DNA from: Lysobacter oculi
GTDB taxonomy: Bacteria; Pseudomonadota; Gammaproteobacteria; Xanthomonadales; Xanthomonadaceae
Assembly: GCF_003293695.1 (NCBI RefSeq)
Contig: NZ_CP029556.1
Coordinates: 1,808,001 to 1,872,000 of the forward strand
Length of the DNA: 64,000 nt
Reading direction: 5' to 3'
The position numbers were made by a program, and so were the translations under genes. Positions 41,050-49,425 of the stretch are shown piece by piece; the stretch's first letter is position 1; each line of letters starts with the position of its first letter. The notes below the pieces were generated by a model. That model was given only the letters and a program-made list of their open reading frames with translations, ran no database searches and had not been told where the DNA came from.

Positions 41050-42006
41050 ATGAACAGGAAGATCTCGATACTCGCCGCGACCATTGCAAGTGCAGCGATC
41101 CTGGCCAGCCAGCCCGCTGTCGCCCAGCGCAAGTCCGCGCAGCAAACCCGCGCTGAAAAAACCCAGGAAATCCCGATCTGCACCAAGCGGCTCGGCACCA
41201 TCACCGTGCTGGAACCGGAAACCCGCTGGTGGAGCGAATACGGCCTGTCCTCGCCCGAGGCGCTGATCAAGCTGTTCGTCAACAAGTCGAAGTGCTTCAC
41301 GCTGGTCGATCGCGGCAAGGGACTGAACGCGATGATGGGCGAGCGCGCGCTGGCCTCCGGCGGTGAACTGCGTGGCCGATCCAACATCGGCAAGGGCCAG
41401 ATCAAGGCCGCCGACTACGCGCTGGTGCCGGACCTTGTGTCGCGCAATTCCAACGCAGGCGGCAGCCGGATCGGCGCGGCGCTGGGTGGCTTGATCGGCG
41501 GGCGCCTGGGCAGCGTGGCCGGCAACATCGGTCTGAATTCCAAGACCGCCGACGTGCTGCTGACCGTCACCGACATGCGTTCGTCCGAGCAGGTGGCGAT
41601 GGCCGAAGGCCATGCCAAGAAGACCGACATCAGCTTCGGGGGCGGCGGTTATGGCTGGTCCAGCAGCCTGTTGGCCGCCGGCGGCGCCGCGGTGTCGAGC
41701 TACTCGAACACCGAGATCGGCCAGGTCATCACCCTCGCCTACCTGCAGGCCTACACCGACCTGGTCAACGAACTGGGCGGCATGCCCGCCGATGCCTCGG
41801 CCAGCAACGCACAGCAGGCGCTGGAAGTGCAGAAGCCGGCACGCCTGATGAAGTCGCCTGACGGCAAGGGCGGCGCGGTCCGCTCGCTGGATCCGGGCAT
41901 GCTGCTGTACCCGACCGGCCGCAAGCAGGGCCAGATGTGGGAAGTCGAGGACGAACTCGGCAACAAGGGCTGGGTGAACTCCACCCTGACCGGCCTCGCC
42001 CGCTGA
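41050..42006 (+). CDS. Exported CsgG-like protein with C-terminal SH3-type domain
   Basis: A 318-residue protein from ATG at 41050 behind GAGGAAA. Signal peptide ISILAATIASAAILASQPAVA. Residues ~45-230 look CsgG/LpoB/TolB-N-like: GTITVLEPE, EALIKLFVNKSKCFTLVDRGKGLNAMMGERAL, AADYALVPDLVS, a Gly-rich segment RIGAALGGLIGGRLGSVAGNIG, and ADVLLTVTDMRSSEQVAMAEGHAKK. The end (~265-318) resembles an SH3-like unit (PGMLLYPTGRKQG.WEVEDELGNKGWVN). There is no lipobox, unlike true CsgG, so it is periplasmic rather than an anchored secretion pore. Role unknown, possibly an envelope adaptor. Confidence 0.75.
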   Translation: MNRKISILAATIASAAILASQPAVAQRKSAQQTRAEKTQEIPICTKRLGTITVLEPETRWWSEYGLSSPEALIKLFVNKSKCFTLVDRGKGLNAMMGERALASGGELRGRSNIGKGQIKAADYALVPDLVSRNSNAGGSRIGAALGGLIGGRLGSVAGNIGLNSKTADVLLTVTDMRSSEQVAMAEGHAKKTDISFGGGGYGWSSSLLAAGGAAVSSYSNTEIGQVITLAYLQAYTDLVNELGGMPADASASNAQQALEVQKPARLMKSPDGKGGAVRSLDPGMLLYPTGRKQGQMWEVEDELGNKGWVNSTLTGLAR

Positions 42007-42025
42007 TCGGCACATCGCTTCAAAC

Positions 42026-42055
42026 AAAAAGCCCGCCGGATGGCGGGCTTTTTTT
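42026..42055. terminator. Bidirectional terminator between the CsgG-like gene and dacC
   Basis: AAAAAGCCCGCC (42026-42037) pairs perfectly with GGCGGGCTTTTT (42042-42053) around GGAT, followed by extra T. A-tract and T-tract on the two sides serve both converging genes (stops at 42006 and 42092). Confidence 0.92.
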
Positions 42056-42091
42056 GGCAGGTGATGGCGGGTCAACCCGCAAACCGGCGCG

Positions 42092-43303
42092 TCAGAGCGA
42101 GGCCCACCACATCCGGATCTCGTCCCACAGGCGCTTGAAGAAACCGCCCTGCTCGACCGCTTCCAGCGCGACCAGCGGCGTGGTGGCGATGACCTTGCCG
42201 TCCAGCGTCACCTTCACGCTGCCGATCTTCTGGCCCTTGGCGACCGGCGCGACCAGCGTCTTCGGCACGTCCATCGACGATTTCATCTGCGGGTAGCGGC
42301 CACGCGGCAGGCTGACCACCAGCGGCTCGGCCACGCCCAGCTTCACTTCCGGCACCGCGCCTTTCCACACGCGCTGGGTGGCGACCTGCTTGCCGGCGTC
42401 GTACAGGCGGTGGCTTTCGTAGAAGCGGAAACCCCAGTTGAGCAGCGCCTGCGAATCGACGGCACGCTGTTCCTCGCTGCTGTCGCCCAGCACCACGCTG
42501 ATCAGGCGCTGGTCGCCGCGTTTGGCCGAGGCCATCAGGCAGTAGCCGGCGCCGGAGTGATGGCCGGTCTTGATGCCGTCCACCGAGTTGTCGCGCCACA
42601 GCAGCAGGTTGCGGTTGGGCTGGGTGATCGGCCCGACGGTGAATTCCTTGAGGCTGTTGTACGAATACGCCTCCGGGAAATCGTGGATCAGCGCGCGGCC
42701 GAGCAGGGCCAGGTCGCGGGCCGAGGACAGGTGGCCGGGTGCGGACAGGCCGGTGGCATTGGCGAAGTGGCTGTTCTTCATGCCGATGCGCTGCGCGAAG
42801 CTGTTCATCAGCGAGGCGAAGGCCTGCTCGCTGCCGGCGACGTGTTCGGCCAGGGCGATCGCGGCGTCGTTGCCGGACTGCACCACCATGCCCTTCTCCA
42901 TCTGCTCCAGCGGCGCGGTCTTGTTGACCTCGAAGCCGCTGTAGCTGCCGTCGGTGCCGGCGCCGCCGGTGCGCCAGGCGTTCTCGCTCATCATCACCGG
43001 GTCATCGGCCTTGAGCTTGCCCTTGGCGAGTTCGGCGGCGATGACGTAGCTGGTCATCACCTTGGTGATGCTGGCCGGCTCCAGTTGCGCATCGATGTTC
43101 TCGCCGGCCAGCACTTCGCCGCTGGCGGCATCCATCAGCACCCATGCCTTCGACACCTTGGGCACCGGCGCGGGCGGGATCGGCAGGTCACCGCTGGCGA
43201 CGGCCGCGGGCGGCGCGGGGGTTGAAGGCGCCGGCGTCTGGGCGACGGCCAGGCCGAGGAAGGCGGTGGCGAGGGCAACGGGAACGAGCAGGGTCTGTTT
43301 CAT
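42092..43303 (-). CDS. dacC: D-alanyl-D-alanine carboxypeptidase (PBP5/6 type)
   Basis: A 403-residue S11 penicillin-binding protein that trims the terminal D-Ala from peptidoglycan stem peptides in the periplasm. Start ATG 43303, followed by a signal peptide (LLVPVALATAFLGLAVAQ) and a Pro/Ala linker. Active-site motifs are SITK in LEPASITKVMTSY, SGN in VVQSGNDAAIALAE and KTG in DGIKTGHHSGAGYCL. The C-terminal PBP5 domain (~300-390) ends in the amphipathic membrane anchor GGFFKRLWDEIRMWWASL. It is the last gene of the mre-mrd-mltB-rlpA-dac run. Confidence 0.94.
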   Translation of the reverse strand: MKQTLLVPVALATAFLGLAVAQTPAPSTPAPPAAVASGDLPIPPAPVPKVSKAWVLMDAASGEVLAGENIDAQLEPASITKVMTSYVIAAELAKGKLKADDPVMMSENAWRTGGAGTDGSYSGFEVNKTAPLEQMEKGMVVQSGNDAAIALAEHVAGSEQAFASLMNSFAQRIGMKNSHFANATGLSAPGHLSSARDLALLGRALIHDFPEAYSYNSLKEFTVGPITQPNRNLLLWRDNSVDGIKTGHHSGAGYCLMASAKRGDQRLISVVLGDSSEEQRAVDSQALLNWGFRFYESHRLYDAGKQVATQRVWKGAVPEVKLGVAEPLVVSLPRGRYPQMKSSMDVPKTLVAPVAKGQKIGSVKVTLDGKVIATTPLVALEAVEQGGFFKRLWDEIRMWWASL

Positions 43304-43354
43304 CGGGAAGCGGTTCTCACGGGCCGGCAAGGCCGACAGGGGTTCAGGGAAAGA

Positions 43355-44656
43355 TCATTCGCGGACGACGGCCGGCGGGCCGAAGCCCAGGCCGGCGATG
43401 CGCGAGGCCAGCGGCGACACCGCGCTCTCGGCCAGCGGGCCGACGCGCAGGCGCCAGATGCGCTTGCCGCCGACGGTGGCGTCCTGCAGGCGCGCGCCGG
43501 GCACGCCGGCATCGCGCAGCATGGCCAGCGCGCGCGCGGCATTGTCCGGGCTGGCGAAGCTGGCGACCTGCAGCTGCACGCCGCCGGCCTGCATCGCCAC
43601 GGCCGGGGCCGGGGCGGCGGCGACCGGGGTGGCAGGCTGCGGCTGCACCATCGCGCCGGTGTTCGACGCGGCCAACGGCGCGGCCTCGATCGCCGGCGGG
43701 GTCTGCGCCGGGACGTGCTGCGGCTGTGGATCGGGCGTGCCGGGCCTGCCGGTCGCCACGCGCACGCGGCGCGCGCGCATCCACGCATCGAATTCGTCGG
43801 CGCTCATCGCCTTGCCGTTCTGCAGCATGTCGAAGCGGTATTCGCCGCCCGACTTGCCGGCATCGGCCAGGGCCACGCCCTGCGGCAGGTTGCTGCTCGC
43901 CACCTGGCCGGCCAATGCGGCTTCGGCGCGCGGGTCGCGCTTCGCGGTCTGCGCGGCGGCCACCATCTCGCCGACCTGCGCCTGCTCGCCGGGCGTCAAC
44001 GCGCGCACTTCGACATTGGCCGTGCCGCGCTCGCGATAGCCAAGCTTCACCGCGGCGGCGTAGCTCAGGTCGATCAGGCGGTCGGAATGGAACGGCCCGC
44101 GATCATTGACGCGCACCACCACCGACTTGCCGTTGTCCAGGTTGGTCACCCGCGCGAAGCTCGGCAACGGCAGGGTGCGGTGCGCGGCGGTGAAGGCGTA
44201 CATGTCGTACACCTCCTGGTTGGAGGTGCGGCGGCCATGGAACTTGTTGCCGTAGTACGAGGCCCGGCCGCGTTCGACATAGCCCTTCGGCTGCGCCATC
44301 ACCGTGTACGACTTGCCGAGCACGCTGTACGGCGAGCGGTTGCCGTAGCGCGACATCGGCTCGGCGCGGACATCCGGCTCGGGGATGGCATCGACGTTGG
44401 GGATGTAGTCCGGCACGGTGTCGGCCACGCCCGGCGCGTACAGGCCGCCGGCCTTGTAATCGCCCCGCTTCGACATGTCTTCCTGCGCCGGCGCGTAGGG
44501 CGAGGTCTTGCGCGGCTCGGCGGCGGGACGCGCGGCATGGGCGCCGGCATCCACCCGCTTCGGTGCTTCGGCGGAGGCGGTCTTCTTCGGCGTGGTGCCG
44601 CAGGCGGCGAGCGCCAGGACCAGGGCTGCCAGGGGCAGCAGCCGGCCCGGGCTCAT
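43355..44656 (-). CDS. rlpA: RlpA septal-ring lytic transglycosylase lipoprotein
   Basis: A 433-residue outer-membrane lipoprotein (lipobox LAAC, Cys19). The double-psi beta-barrel is ~125-225: GRASYYGNKFHGRRTSNQEVYDMYAFTAAHRTLPLPSFARVTNLDNGKSVVVRVNDRGPFHSDRLIDLS, with the catalytic Asp in VNDRGPF. A Pro/Ala linker follows, then a C-terminal SPOR domain (~355-433: VQLQVASFASPDNAARALAML and WRLRVGPLAE), which targets denuded glycan at the division site. It overlaps mltB by 4 bp (ATGA), consistent with translational coupling. Confidence 0.94.
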   Translation of the reverse strand: MSPGRLLPLAALVLALAACGTTPKKTASAEAPKRVDAGAHAARPAAEPRKTSPYAPAQEDMSKRGDYKAGGLYAPGVADTVPDYIPNVDAIPEPDVRAEPMSRYGNRSPYSVLGKSYTVMAQPKGYVERGRASYYGNKFHGRRTSNQEVYDMYAFTAAHRTLPLPSFARVTNLDNGKSVVVRVNDRGPFHSDRLIDLSYAAAVKLGYRERGTANVEVRALTPGEQAQVGEMVAAAQTAKRDPRAEAALAGQVASSNLPQGVALADAGKSGGEYRFDMLQNGKAMSADEFDAWMRARRVRVATGRPGTPDPQPQHVPAQTPPAIEAAPLAASNTGAMVQPQPATPVAAAPAPAVAMQAGGVQLQVASFASPDNAARALAMLRDAGVPGARLQDATVGGKRIWRLRVGPLAESAVSPLASRIAGLGFGPPAVVRE

Positions 44657-45753
44657 CGTGCGTCGGCCCCGGCGCGGATCGCCTGGGCGAGCTGGTGCAC
44701 GGCGAGCGAATACATCGGCGAACGGTTGTAGCGGGTGATCACGAAGAAGTTGCCGTAGCCGAGCCAGTACTCACGCCCGGCATCGCCTTCGAAATTGATC
44801 ACGGTCGCGCCCTCGCGCACCGGCTGGCCGCGCAGCGGGCGATAGCCCTTGGCCTCGATGGCGGCGAGCGTGTGGATCGGCTCGACGGTCTCCGGCGTCC
44901 ACTCCGGCAGGTTGGGATCCTTCTCGGCACGCGCGACCACCGGCTGGCCGCGCTGCCAGCCATGCACCACGAAATAGTTGGCGATGGAGGCGAACACGTC
45001 CGGCTTGTGGGTCAGCAGGTCGCGGCGGCCGTCGCCATCGCCATCCTTCGCCCACAGGCGGTAGCTGGACGGCATGAACTGGCCCATGCCCATCGCGCCG
45101 GCATAGCTGCCCTTTAGCTGGGTGATGTCGAGCTGCGGCTCGGCCTTGCCGAGCGCGAACAGCTGCGCCAGCTCGCCGGCGAAGAACGGTGCGCGCTTCG
45201 GGTAGCCGAAGGCCAGCGTGTAGAGCGCGTCGAGCACCTTGTAGCTGCCCATGTTGCGGCCGAACTGCGTTTCCACGCCGATGATCGCGACGATGTATTC
45301 CGCCGGCACGCCGGTTTCGGCACTGACCTTGTCCAGCGCCGCGCGGTTCTCGCGGTAGAACGCCACGCCGCCGTTGATGCGGGCGTCGTTGAGGAAGATC
45401 GGGCGGTAATCCTTCCACGGCCGCACCGCTTCGGCGGGCCGGGAGATGATGTCGACGATGCGCTGCTGGAACTGCGCCTGCGCCAACACGCCGCGGATGT
45501 AGTTGGGGTCGATGCCGTAGGTCCGCGCGGTGTAGTCGACGAAGGCGGCCTGGCGCTGTGCCAGCGGGATAGCCGGATCGGTCACCGAAGGCGGCGCCAC
45601 CGGGCGTTCGGCCGGCTGCGACGGCAACGCGATGCCGGCGCGTGGCGGCGGCACCGGAGCCTGCGGGCTGCCCGGCGTGGCGGGCGGGGGCGCCTTGGTC
45701 GCGCAGGCGGCCAGGACGATCATCAATGCGAGGGGGAATGAGCGTCGAATCAT
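44653..45753 (-). CDS. mltB: Membrane-bound lytic murein transglycosylase B
   Basis: A 366-residue lipoprotein (MIRRSFPLALMIVLAACATK, lipobox LAAC) cleaving peptidoglycan glycan strands to anhydromuropeptides. Start ATG 45753. The catalytic Glu is in YIVAIIGVETQFGRNMG, followed by LDALYTLAFGYPKRAPFF, LKGSYAGAMGMGQFMPSSYR and an EF-like metal loop AKDGDGDGRRDLL. The C-terminal YNRSPMYSLAVHQLAQAI is typical of MltB. It lies between rodA and rlpA. Confidence 0.94.
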   Translation of the reverse strand: MIRRSFPLALMIVLAACATKAPPPATPGSPQAPVPPPRAGIALPSQPAERPVAPPSVTDPAIPLAQRQAAFVDYTARTYGIDPNYIRGVLAQAQFQQRIVDIISRPAEAVRPWKDYRPIFLNDARINGGVAFYRENRAALDKVSAETGVPAEYIVAIIGVETQFGRNMGSYKVLDALYTLAFGYPKRAPFFAGELAQLFALGKAEPQLDITQLKGSYAGAMGMGQFMPSSYRLWAKDGDGDGRRDLLTHKPDVFASIANYFVVHGWQRGQPVVARAEKDPNLPEWTPETVEPIHTLAAIEAKGYRPLRGQPVREGATVINFEGDAGREYWLGYGNFFVITRYNRSPMYSLAVHQLAQAIRAGADAR

Positions 45754-45823
45754 CGCCGCGAGGTTAGCACGCAGGCGCAAGGCTGCCGAACCGCGGATTC
45801 AGCATCGGGCCGCGTTTTCCGCC

Positions 45824-46939
45824 TCAATTCTTCACGCCGCGGCGCCCGTGCGCGCCCGCCGACATCACCAGCCCCATGCCCGCCAGCAGCGCCACCGCCG
45901 AGGTGCCGCCGTAGGAGATGAAGGGCATCGGCACACCCACCACCGGCAGCAGACCGGAGATCATCGCGCCATTCACCATGACGTAGGCGAACAGCGACAG
46001 GCCCAGGGTTCCGGCGATGATCCGCGAATAGCCGTCGCGCGCCTCGGCGGCAATCCACAGGCAGCGGCCGACCACGAACAGATAGAGCGCCAGCACCACC
46101 GCCACCCCGGTCCAGCCGAATTCCTCGGACAGCACCGAGAACGCGAAATCGGTGGTGTGCTCGGGCAGGTAGTCCAGGTGCGACTGGCTGCCCTGCCCCC
46201 AGCCCTTGCCGAACCAGCCGCCGGAACCGATGGCGATCTTCGACTGCATCAGGTTCCAGCCTTCGCCCAGCGGATCGTTTTCCGGGTTGAGGAAGGTCAG
46301 GATGCGGCCCTTCTGGTAGGGCCGGAGCAGCCAGAACCACGCCACCGGCGCGATCGCCACCACGCCGGCAAACGCCGCGCCGAACCAGCCCCACGGCAGC
46401 CCGACCAGGAACAGCGCGAAGGCGCCCGTCGCCAGCACCAGCATCGCGGTGCCGAAATCCTTCTGCAGCAGGATCAGCCCGACCGGCAGCGCGATCAGCG
46501 CGATCGCCCCCATCACCGTGGGGATGCGCGGCGGCAGCACGCGGCGGTCCAGGTACCAGGCCAGCATCATCGGCAGGCACAGCTTGAGCAGTTCGGAAGG
46601 CTGGAAGTAGAAGACGCCCAGGTTTATCCAGTGGCCGCCGTGCTTGCCGGTGCCGATGAACAGCACCGCCACCAGCGGCAGCAACGAAGCGACATAGGCA
46701 TACGGCGACACCGCGCGCAGCACCTGCGGCGTGACCCGCGACAGCGCCCACATCGCCACCAGTCCAATCGCGAAACGCGCGCCCTGCCGCAGCACGAACC
46801 CCATGCTGTCGCCGCCGGCGCTGTACTGCACCACCAGGCTCACCGTCATCAACGCGGCGAGCGCCGCCAGCAGCGGCACGTCCACCGTGCGCAGGATGCG
46901 CAGCACCAGTTCGGACAGCCAGCGCAGCAGCGGGTTCAT
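45824..46939 (-). CDS. rodA: Rod-shape peptidoglycan glycosyltransferase RodA
   Basis: A 371-residue SEDS-family polymerase with ten membrane helices that makes glycan strands during elongation with PBP2. Start ATG 46939, overlapping the mrdA stop by 4 bp. Landmarks are GGHWINLGVFYFQPSELLKLCLPM, ILLQKDFGTAMLVL (the catalytic-Asp region), WFGKGWGQGSQSHLDYLPEHTTDFAFSVLSEEFGWTG and the SEDS signature SGLLPVVGVPMPFISYGG. A short C-terminus ends RRGVKN. The frame remains open upstream to 47644, but that is out of frame with PBP2 and not coding. Confidence 0.96.
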   Translation of the reverse strand: MNPLLRWLSELVLRILRTVDVPLLAALAALMTVSLVVQYSAGGDSMGFVLRQGARFAIGLVAMWALSRVTPQVLRAVSPYAYVASLLPLVAVLFIGTGKHGGHWINLGVFYFQPSELLKLCLPMMLAWYLDRRVLPPRIPTVMGAIALIALPVGLILLQKDFGTAMLVLATGAFALFLVGLPWGWFGAAFAGVVAIAPVAWFWLLRPYQKGRILTFLNPENDPLGEGWNLMQSKIAIGSGGWFGKGWGQGSQSHLDYLPEHTTDFAFSVLSEEFGWTGVAVVLALYLFVVGRCLWIAAEARDGYSRIIAGTLGLSLFAYVMVNGAMISGLLPVVGVPMPFISYGGTSAVALLAGMGLVMSAGAHGRRGVKN

Positions 46940-48936
46940 CGATGTGGCTCCGCCTGCGTGGCCGGCGCGGGAGCCTGTGCAGTGGGAAGGGTGGATGTGG
47001 CTTCGGTCGGCGGCGTTGTGACCGGCGGTTGCCGCGAGGCCGGGATACTGGCGTCGCGCACCACCTCCGGCAGCACGCCTTCGGGCAGCTTGCCGTCGAT
47101 CCACGCGTCGAGGATGGTGCGCGCGATCGGCGCCGCGGTGGACGCACCGTAGCCGCCGCCTTCCACCGCCACGGCCACGGCGATGGTCGGGTCGTGGGCC
47201 GGCGCATAGGCGATGAACAGCGCGCGGTGGCGCAGGTGCATCGGCAGGCTCTTGGGATTGACCGCCGCGTGGCCACGCCGGCTCACCACCTGCGCGGTGC
47301 CGGTCTTGCTGGCGATCAGGTAGTCCAGCCCATGGCGGATGTTGGTGGCGGTCCCCGGCCCGTGCACGGTGGCGATCATGCCTTCGCGCACCGCGTCCAG
47401 ATGGGGCTGGCTCTGGCTGATCCGCTTCGCCGCCGGTTGCGGCATCACCACCCACGGCGCCTCGAAGCCCTGCCGGGTGTCCTTGACCAGATGCGGGCGG
47501 CGCAGCCAGCCGCCGTTGCCGAGCGCGGCGGTGGCCTGCACCAGCTGCAGCGGCGTCACCTTCCAGAAGCCCTGGCCGATGCCGCTGATCGCGGTATCGC
47601 CGGGATACCAGCGGCCCTGCTTCGGCGCGTTCTTCGCCTTCCACGCCGGCGACGGCAGGATGCCGCCAATCTCGCCCGACAGGTCCACGCCGGTCGGCCT
47701 GCCGAAGCCGTACAGGTCCATGTAGTGATCGAATTTCTCGATCCCCATGTCCAGCGCCAGCTTGTAGTAATAGGTGTTGACCGACTCGTAGATCGACTTG
47801 CGCAGGTCGGTCCAGCCGTGGCCGCCGCGATGCGAATCGCCGTAGCCGCGCTTCTGCCCGCCGATGTAGAACATGCCGGTCGACAGCGTCTTGTCCGATG
47901 CCGTGCGCGTGCCGCTGTCGAGCCCGGCCAGGCCCAGGATCGGCTTGATGGTCGAACCCGGCGCAACACCGCCCAGCACCGCGCGGTTGAACTGCGGCCG
48001 CGACGGGTTGTCGTTCAGCGCCTTGTAGTCGGCGTGCGAGATGCCGTTGACGAACAGGTTGGGGTCGTAGCTGGGCAGGCTGACCATGGCCAGGATCTCG
48101 CCGGTGCGCGGGTCCACCGCCACCGCCGTGCCTTCCAGCGTGCCGAAGGCGGCGACCATCGCCCGCTGCAGGTCCACGTCGATCGACAGCCGCAGGTCGG
48201 TTCCGGGCGTCGCCGGCACCACGCCCAGCGTGCGGATGGCGCGGCCGTCGGAATTGGTCTCGATGCGCTCGTAGCCCACCTTGCCGCGCAGCGCGTCTTC
48301 GTAATAACGCTCCAGCCCGGTCTTGCCGATGTGGCTGAAGGCGGCGGCGGTCTCGTCCAGCCGCTCGCGATCCTTGGCATCCACCCGCCCCACGTAGCCG
48401 ACGATGTGCGCGAACAGGTCGCCGTAGGGATACACGCGGCTGAAATACGGCACCAGGTCGACGCCGGGATACTTCCAGCGGTCCACCGCGAAGCGCGCGA
48501 TCTCCTCGTCGGTCAGCCGCAGCTTGAGCGTGATGGGGCGATGCCGGCGCGCCGACTTGCGTGCCTCGGCGAAAGCTTCCAGGTCCTCCGGCGTGAACGC
48601 GACGATGGCGGAAATGCGCCTGACCACCTCGTCGATGTCCGCCACGCGGTCGGGCGTGACATCGAGCCGGAACGCCGGGATGTTGTCGGCCAGGATCCGG
48701 CCCTTGCGGTCATAGATGACGCCGCGCCCCGGCACGATCGGCCGCGGCTTGATCCGGTTGGCCTCGGCCTGCGCGGCGAAGCGTGCGTGCTGCAGCACCT
48801 GCAGGCGGAAATACCAGCCGGCCAGCCCGAGCAGGCAGATCGCCACGATGACGAACCCGAGCACCGCGCGGCGGCGGAACTGCTCCACCTCCAGCGCGCG
48901 CTGCTTGACCAGCCGGCGGCCGTTGCGACGCCACAT
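46936..48936 (-). CDS. mrdA: Penicillin-binding protein 2 (elongation transpeptidase)
   Basis: A 666-residue class B PBP of the elongasome. N-terminal membrane anchor ~24-42 (VLGFVIVAICLLGLAGWYF), a pedestal domain with IVPGRGVIYDRKGRILADN, and LDETAAAFSHIGKTGLERYYE. The transpeptidase domain holds the catalytic Ser in VAPGSTIKPI, SVNTYYYKLAL (SxN) and ASKTGTAQV (KTG). It ends in a ~35-residue Pro/Thr/Ala-rich tail not needed for catalysis. It follows mreD by a few bases and overlaps rodA. Confidence 0.96.
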   Translation of the reverse strand: MWRRNGRRLVKQRALEVEQFRRRAVLGFVIVAICLLGLAGWYFRLQVLQHARFAAQAEANRIKPRPIVPGRGVIYDRKGRILADNIPAFRLDVTPDRVADIDEVVRRISAIVAFTPEDLEAFAEARKSARRHRPITLKLRLTDEEIARFAVDRWKYPGVDLVPYFSRVYPYGDLFAHIVGYVGRVDAKDRERLDETAAAFSHIGKTGLERYYEDALRGKVGYERIETNSDGRAIRTLGVVPATPGTDLRLSIDVDLQRAMVAAFGTLEGTAVAVDPRTGEILAMVSLPSYDPNLFVNGISHADYKALNDNPSRPQFNRAVLGGVAPGSTIKPILGLAGLDSGTRTASDKTLSTGMFYIGGQKRGYGDSHRGGHGWTDLRKSIYESVNTYYYKLALDMGIEKFDHYMDLYGFGRPTGVDLSGEIGGILPSPAWKAKNAPKQGRWYPGDTAISGIGQGFWKVTPLQLVQATAALGNGGWLRRPHLVKDTRQGFEAPWVVMPQPAAKRISQSQPHLDAVREGMIATVHGPGTATNIRHGLDYLIASKTGTAQVVSRRGHAAVNPKSLPMHLRHRALFIAYAPAHDPTIAVAVAVEGGGYGASTAAPIARTILDAWIDGKLPEGVLPEVVRDASIPASRQPPVTTPPTEATSTLPTAQAPAPATQAEPHR

Positions 48937-48939
48937 CGC

Positions 48940-49425
48940 CTAGGCCCGGCCGTGGCCGTGGCGCAGCGCATCCAGCACCAGGAACACCGGGCCCCACATC
49001 AGCGCGCCGGCCAGCGGCGACAGCCAGTAGGCGGCCGGCCCCTGCGGCGCATTGACCAGCGCATGCACCACCGCGGACACGATGCGGTCGTTGAGCAGCA
49101 GCGCACCGATCACCAGCGCCTGCTGCCAGGTCGGGAAGAACCGCAGCCGGGTGCGGAAGCGGTCCAGGATGAAGGCGAGGATGACCATCCGCAGCGCCTG
49201 TTCGCCGAGGATCGCGCCGGAGGCGAAATCCGCCAGCAGCCCGCAGAAGAACGCGAAACCGAGGCCGGCGCGCTCCGGCGTTTCCAGCACCCAGTAGGCC
49301 ATCACCAGCGCCAGCCCATAGGGCCGCAGCGGCGAGATCGCCGTCGGCAGCGGCAGCAGCGCCAGCAGGATCGCCAGCACCACGCTGGCCAGCATCCAGC
49401 CGTAGCCGGTCTGTCCGCGCTTCAT
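48940..49425 (-). CDS. mreD: Rod-shape-determining protein MreD
   Basis: A 161-residue inner-membrane protein of the elongasome with five or six helices (WMLASVVLAILLALLPLP, LALVMAYWVLETP, GFAFFCGLLADFASGAILGEQAL, LRMVILAFILDRFR, LVIGALLLNDRIVSAVV). The FFCGLLADFASGAILGE segment matches the family core. It starts inside the last codons of mreC (4-bp overlap) and stops 4 bp before the mrdA start. Confidence 0.9.
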   Translation of the reverse strand: MKRGQTGYGWMLASVVLAILLALLPLPTAISPLRPYGLALVMAYWVLETPERAGLGFAFFCGLLADFASGAILGEQALRMVILAFILDRFRTRLRFFPTWQQALVIGALLLNDRIVSAVVHALVNAPQGPAAYWLSPLAGALMWGPVFLVLDALRHGHGRA

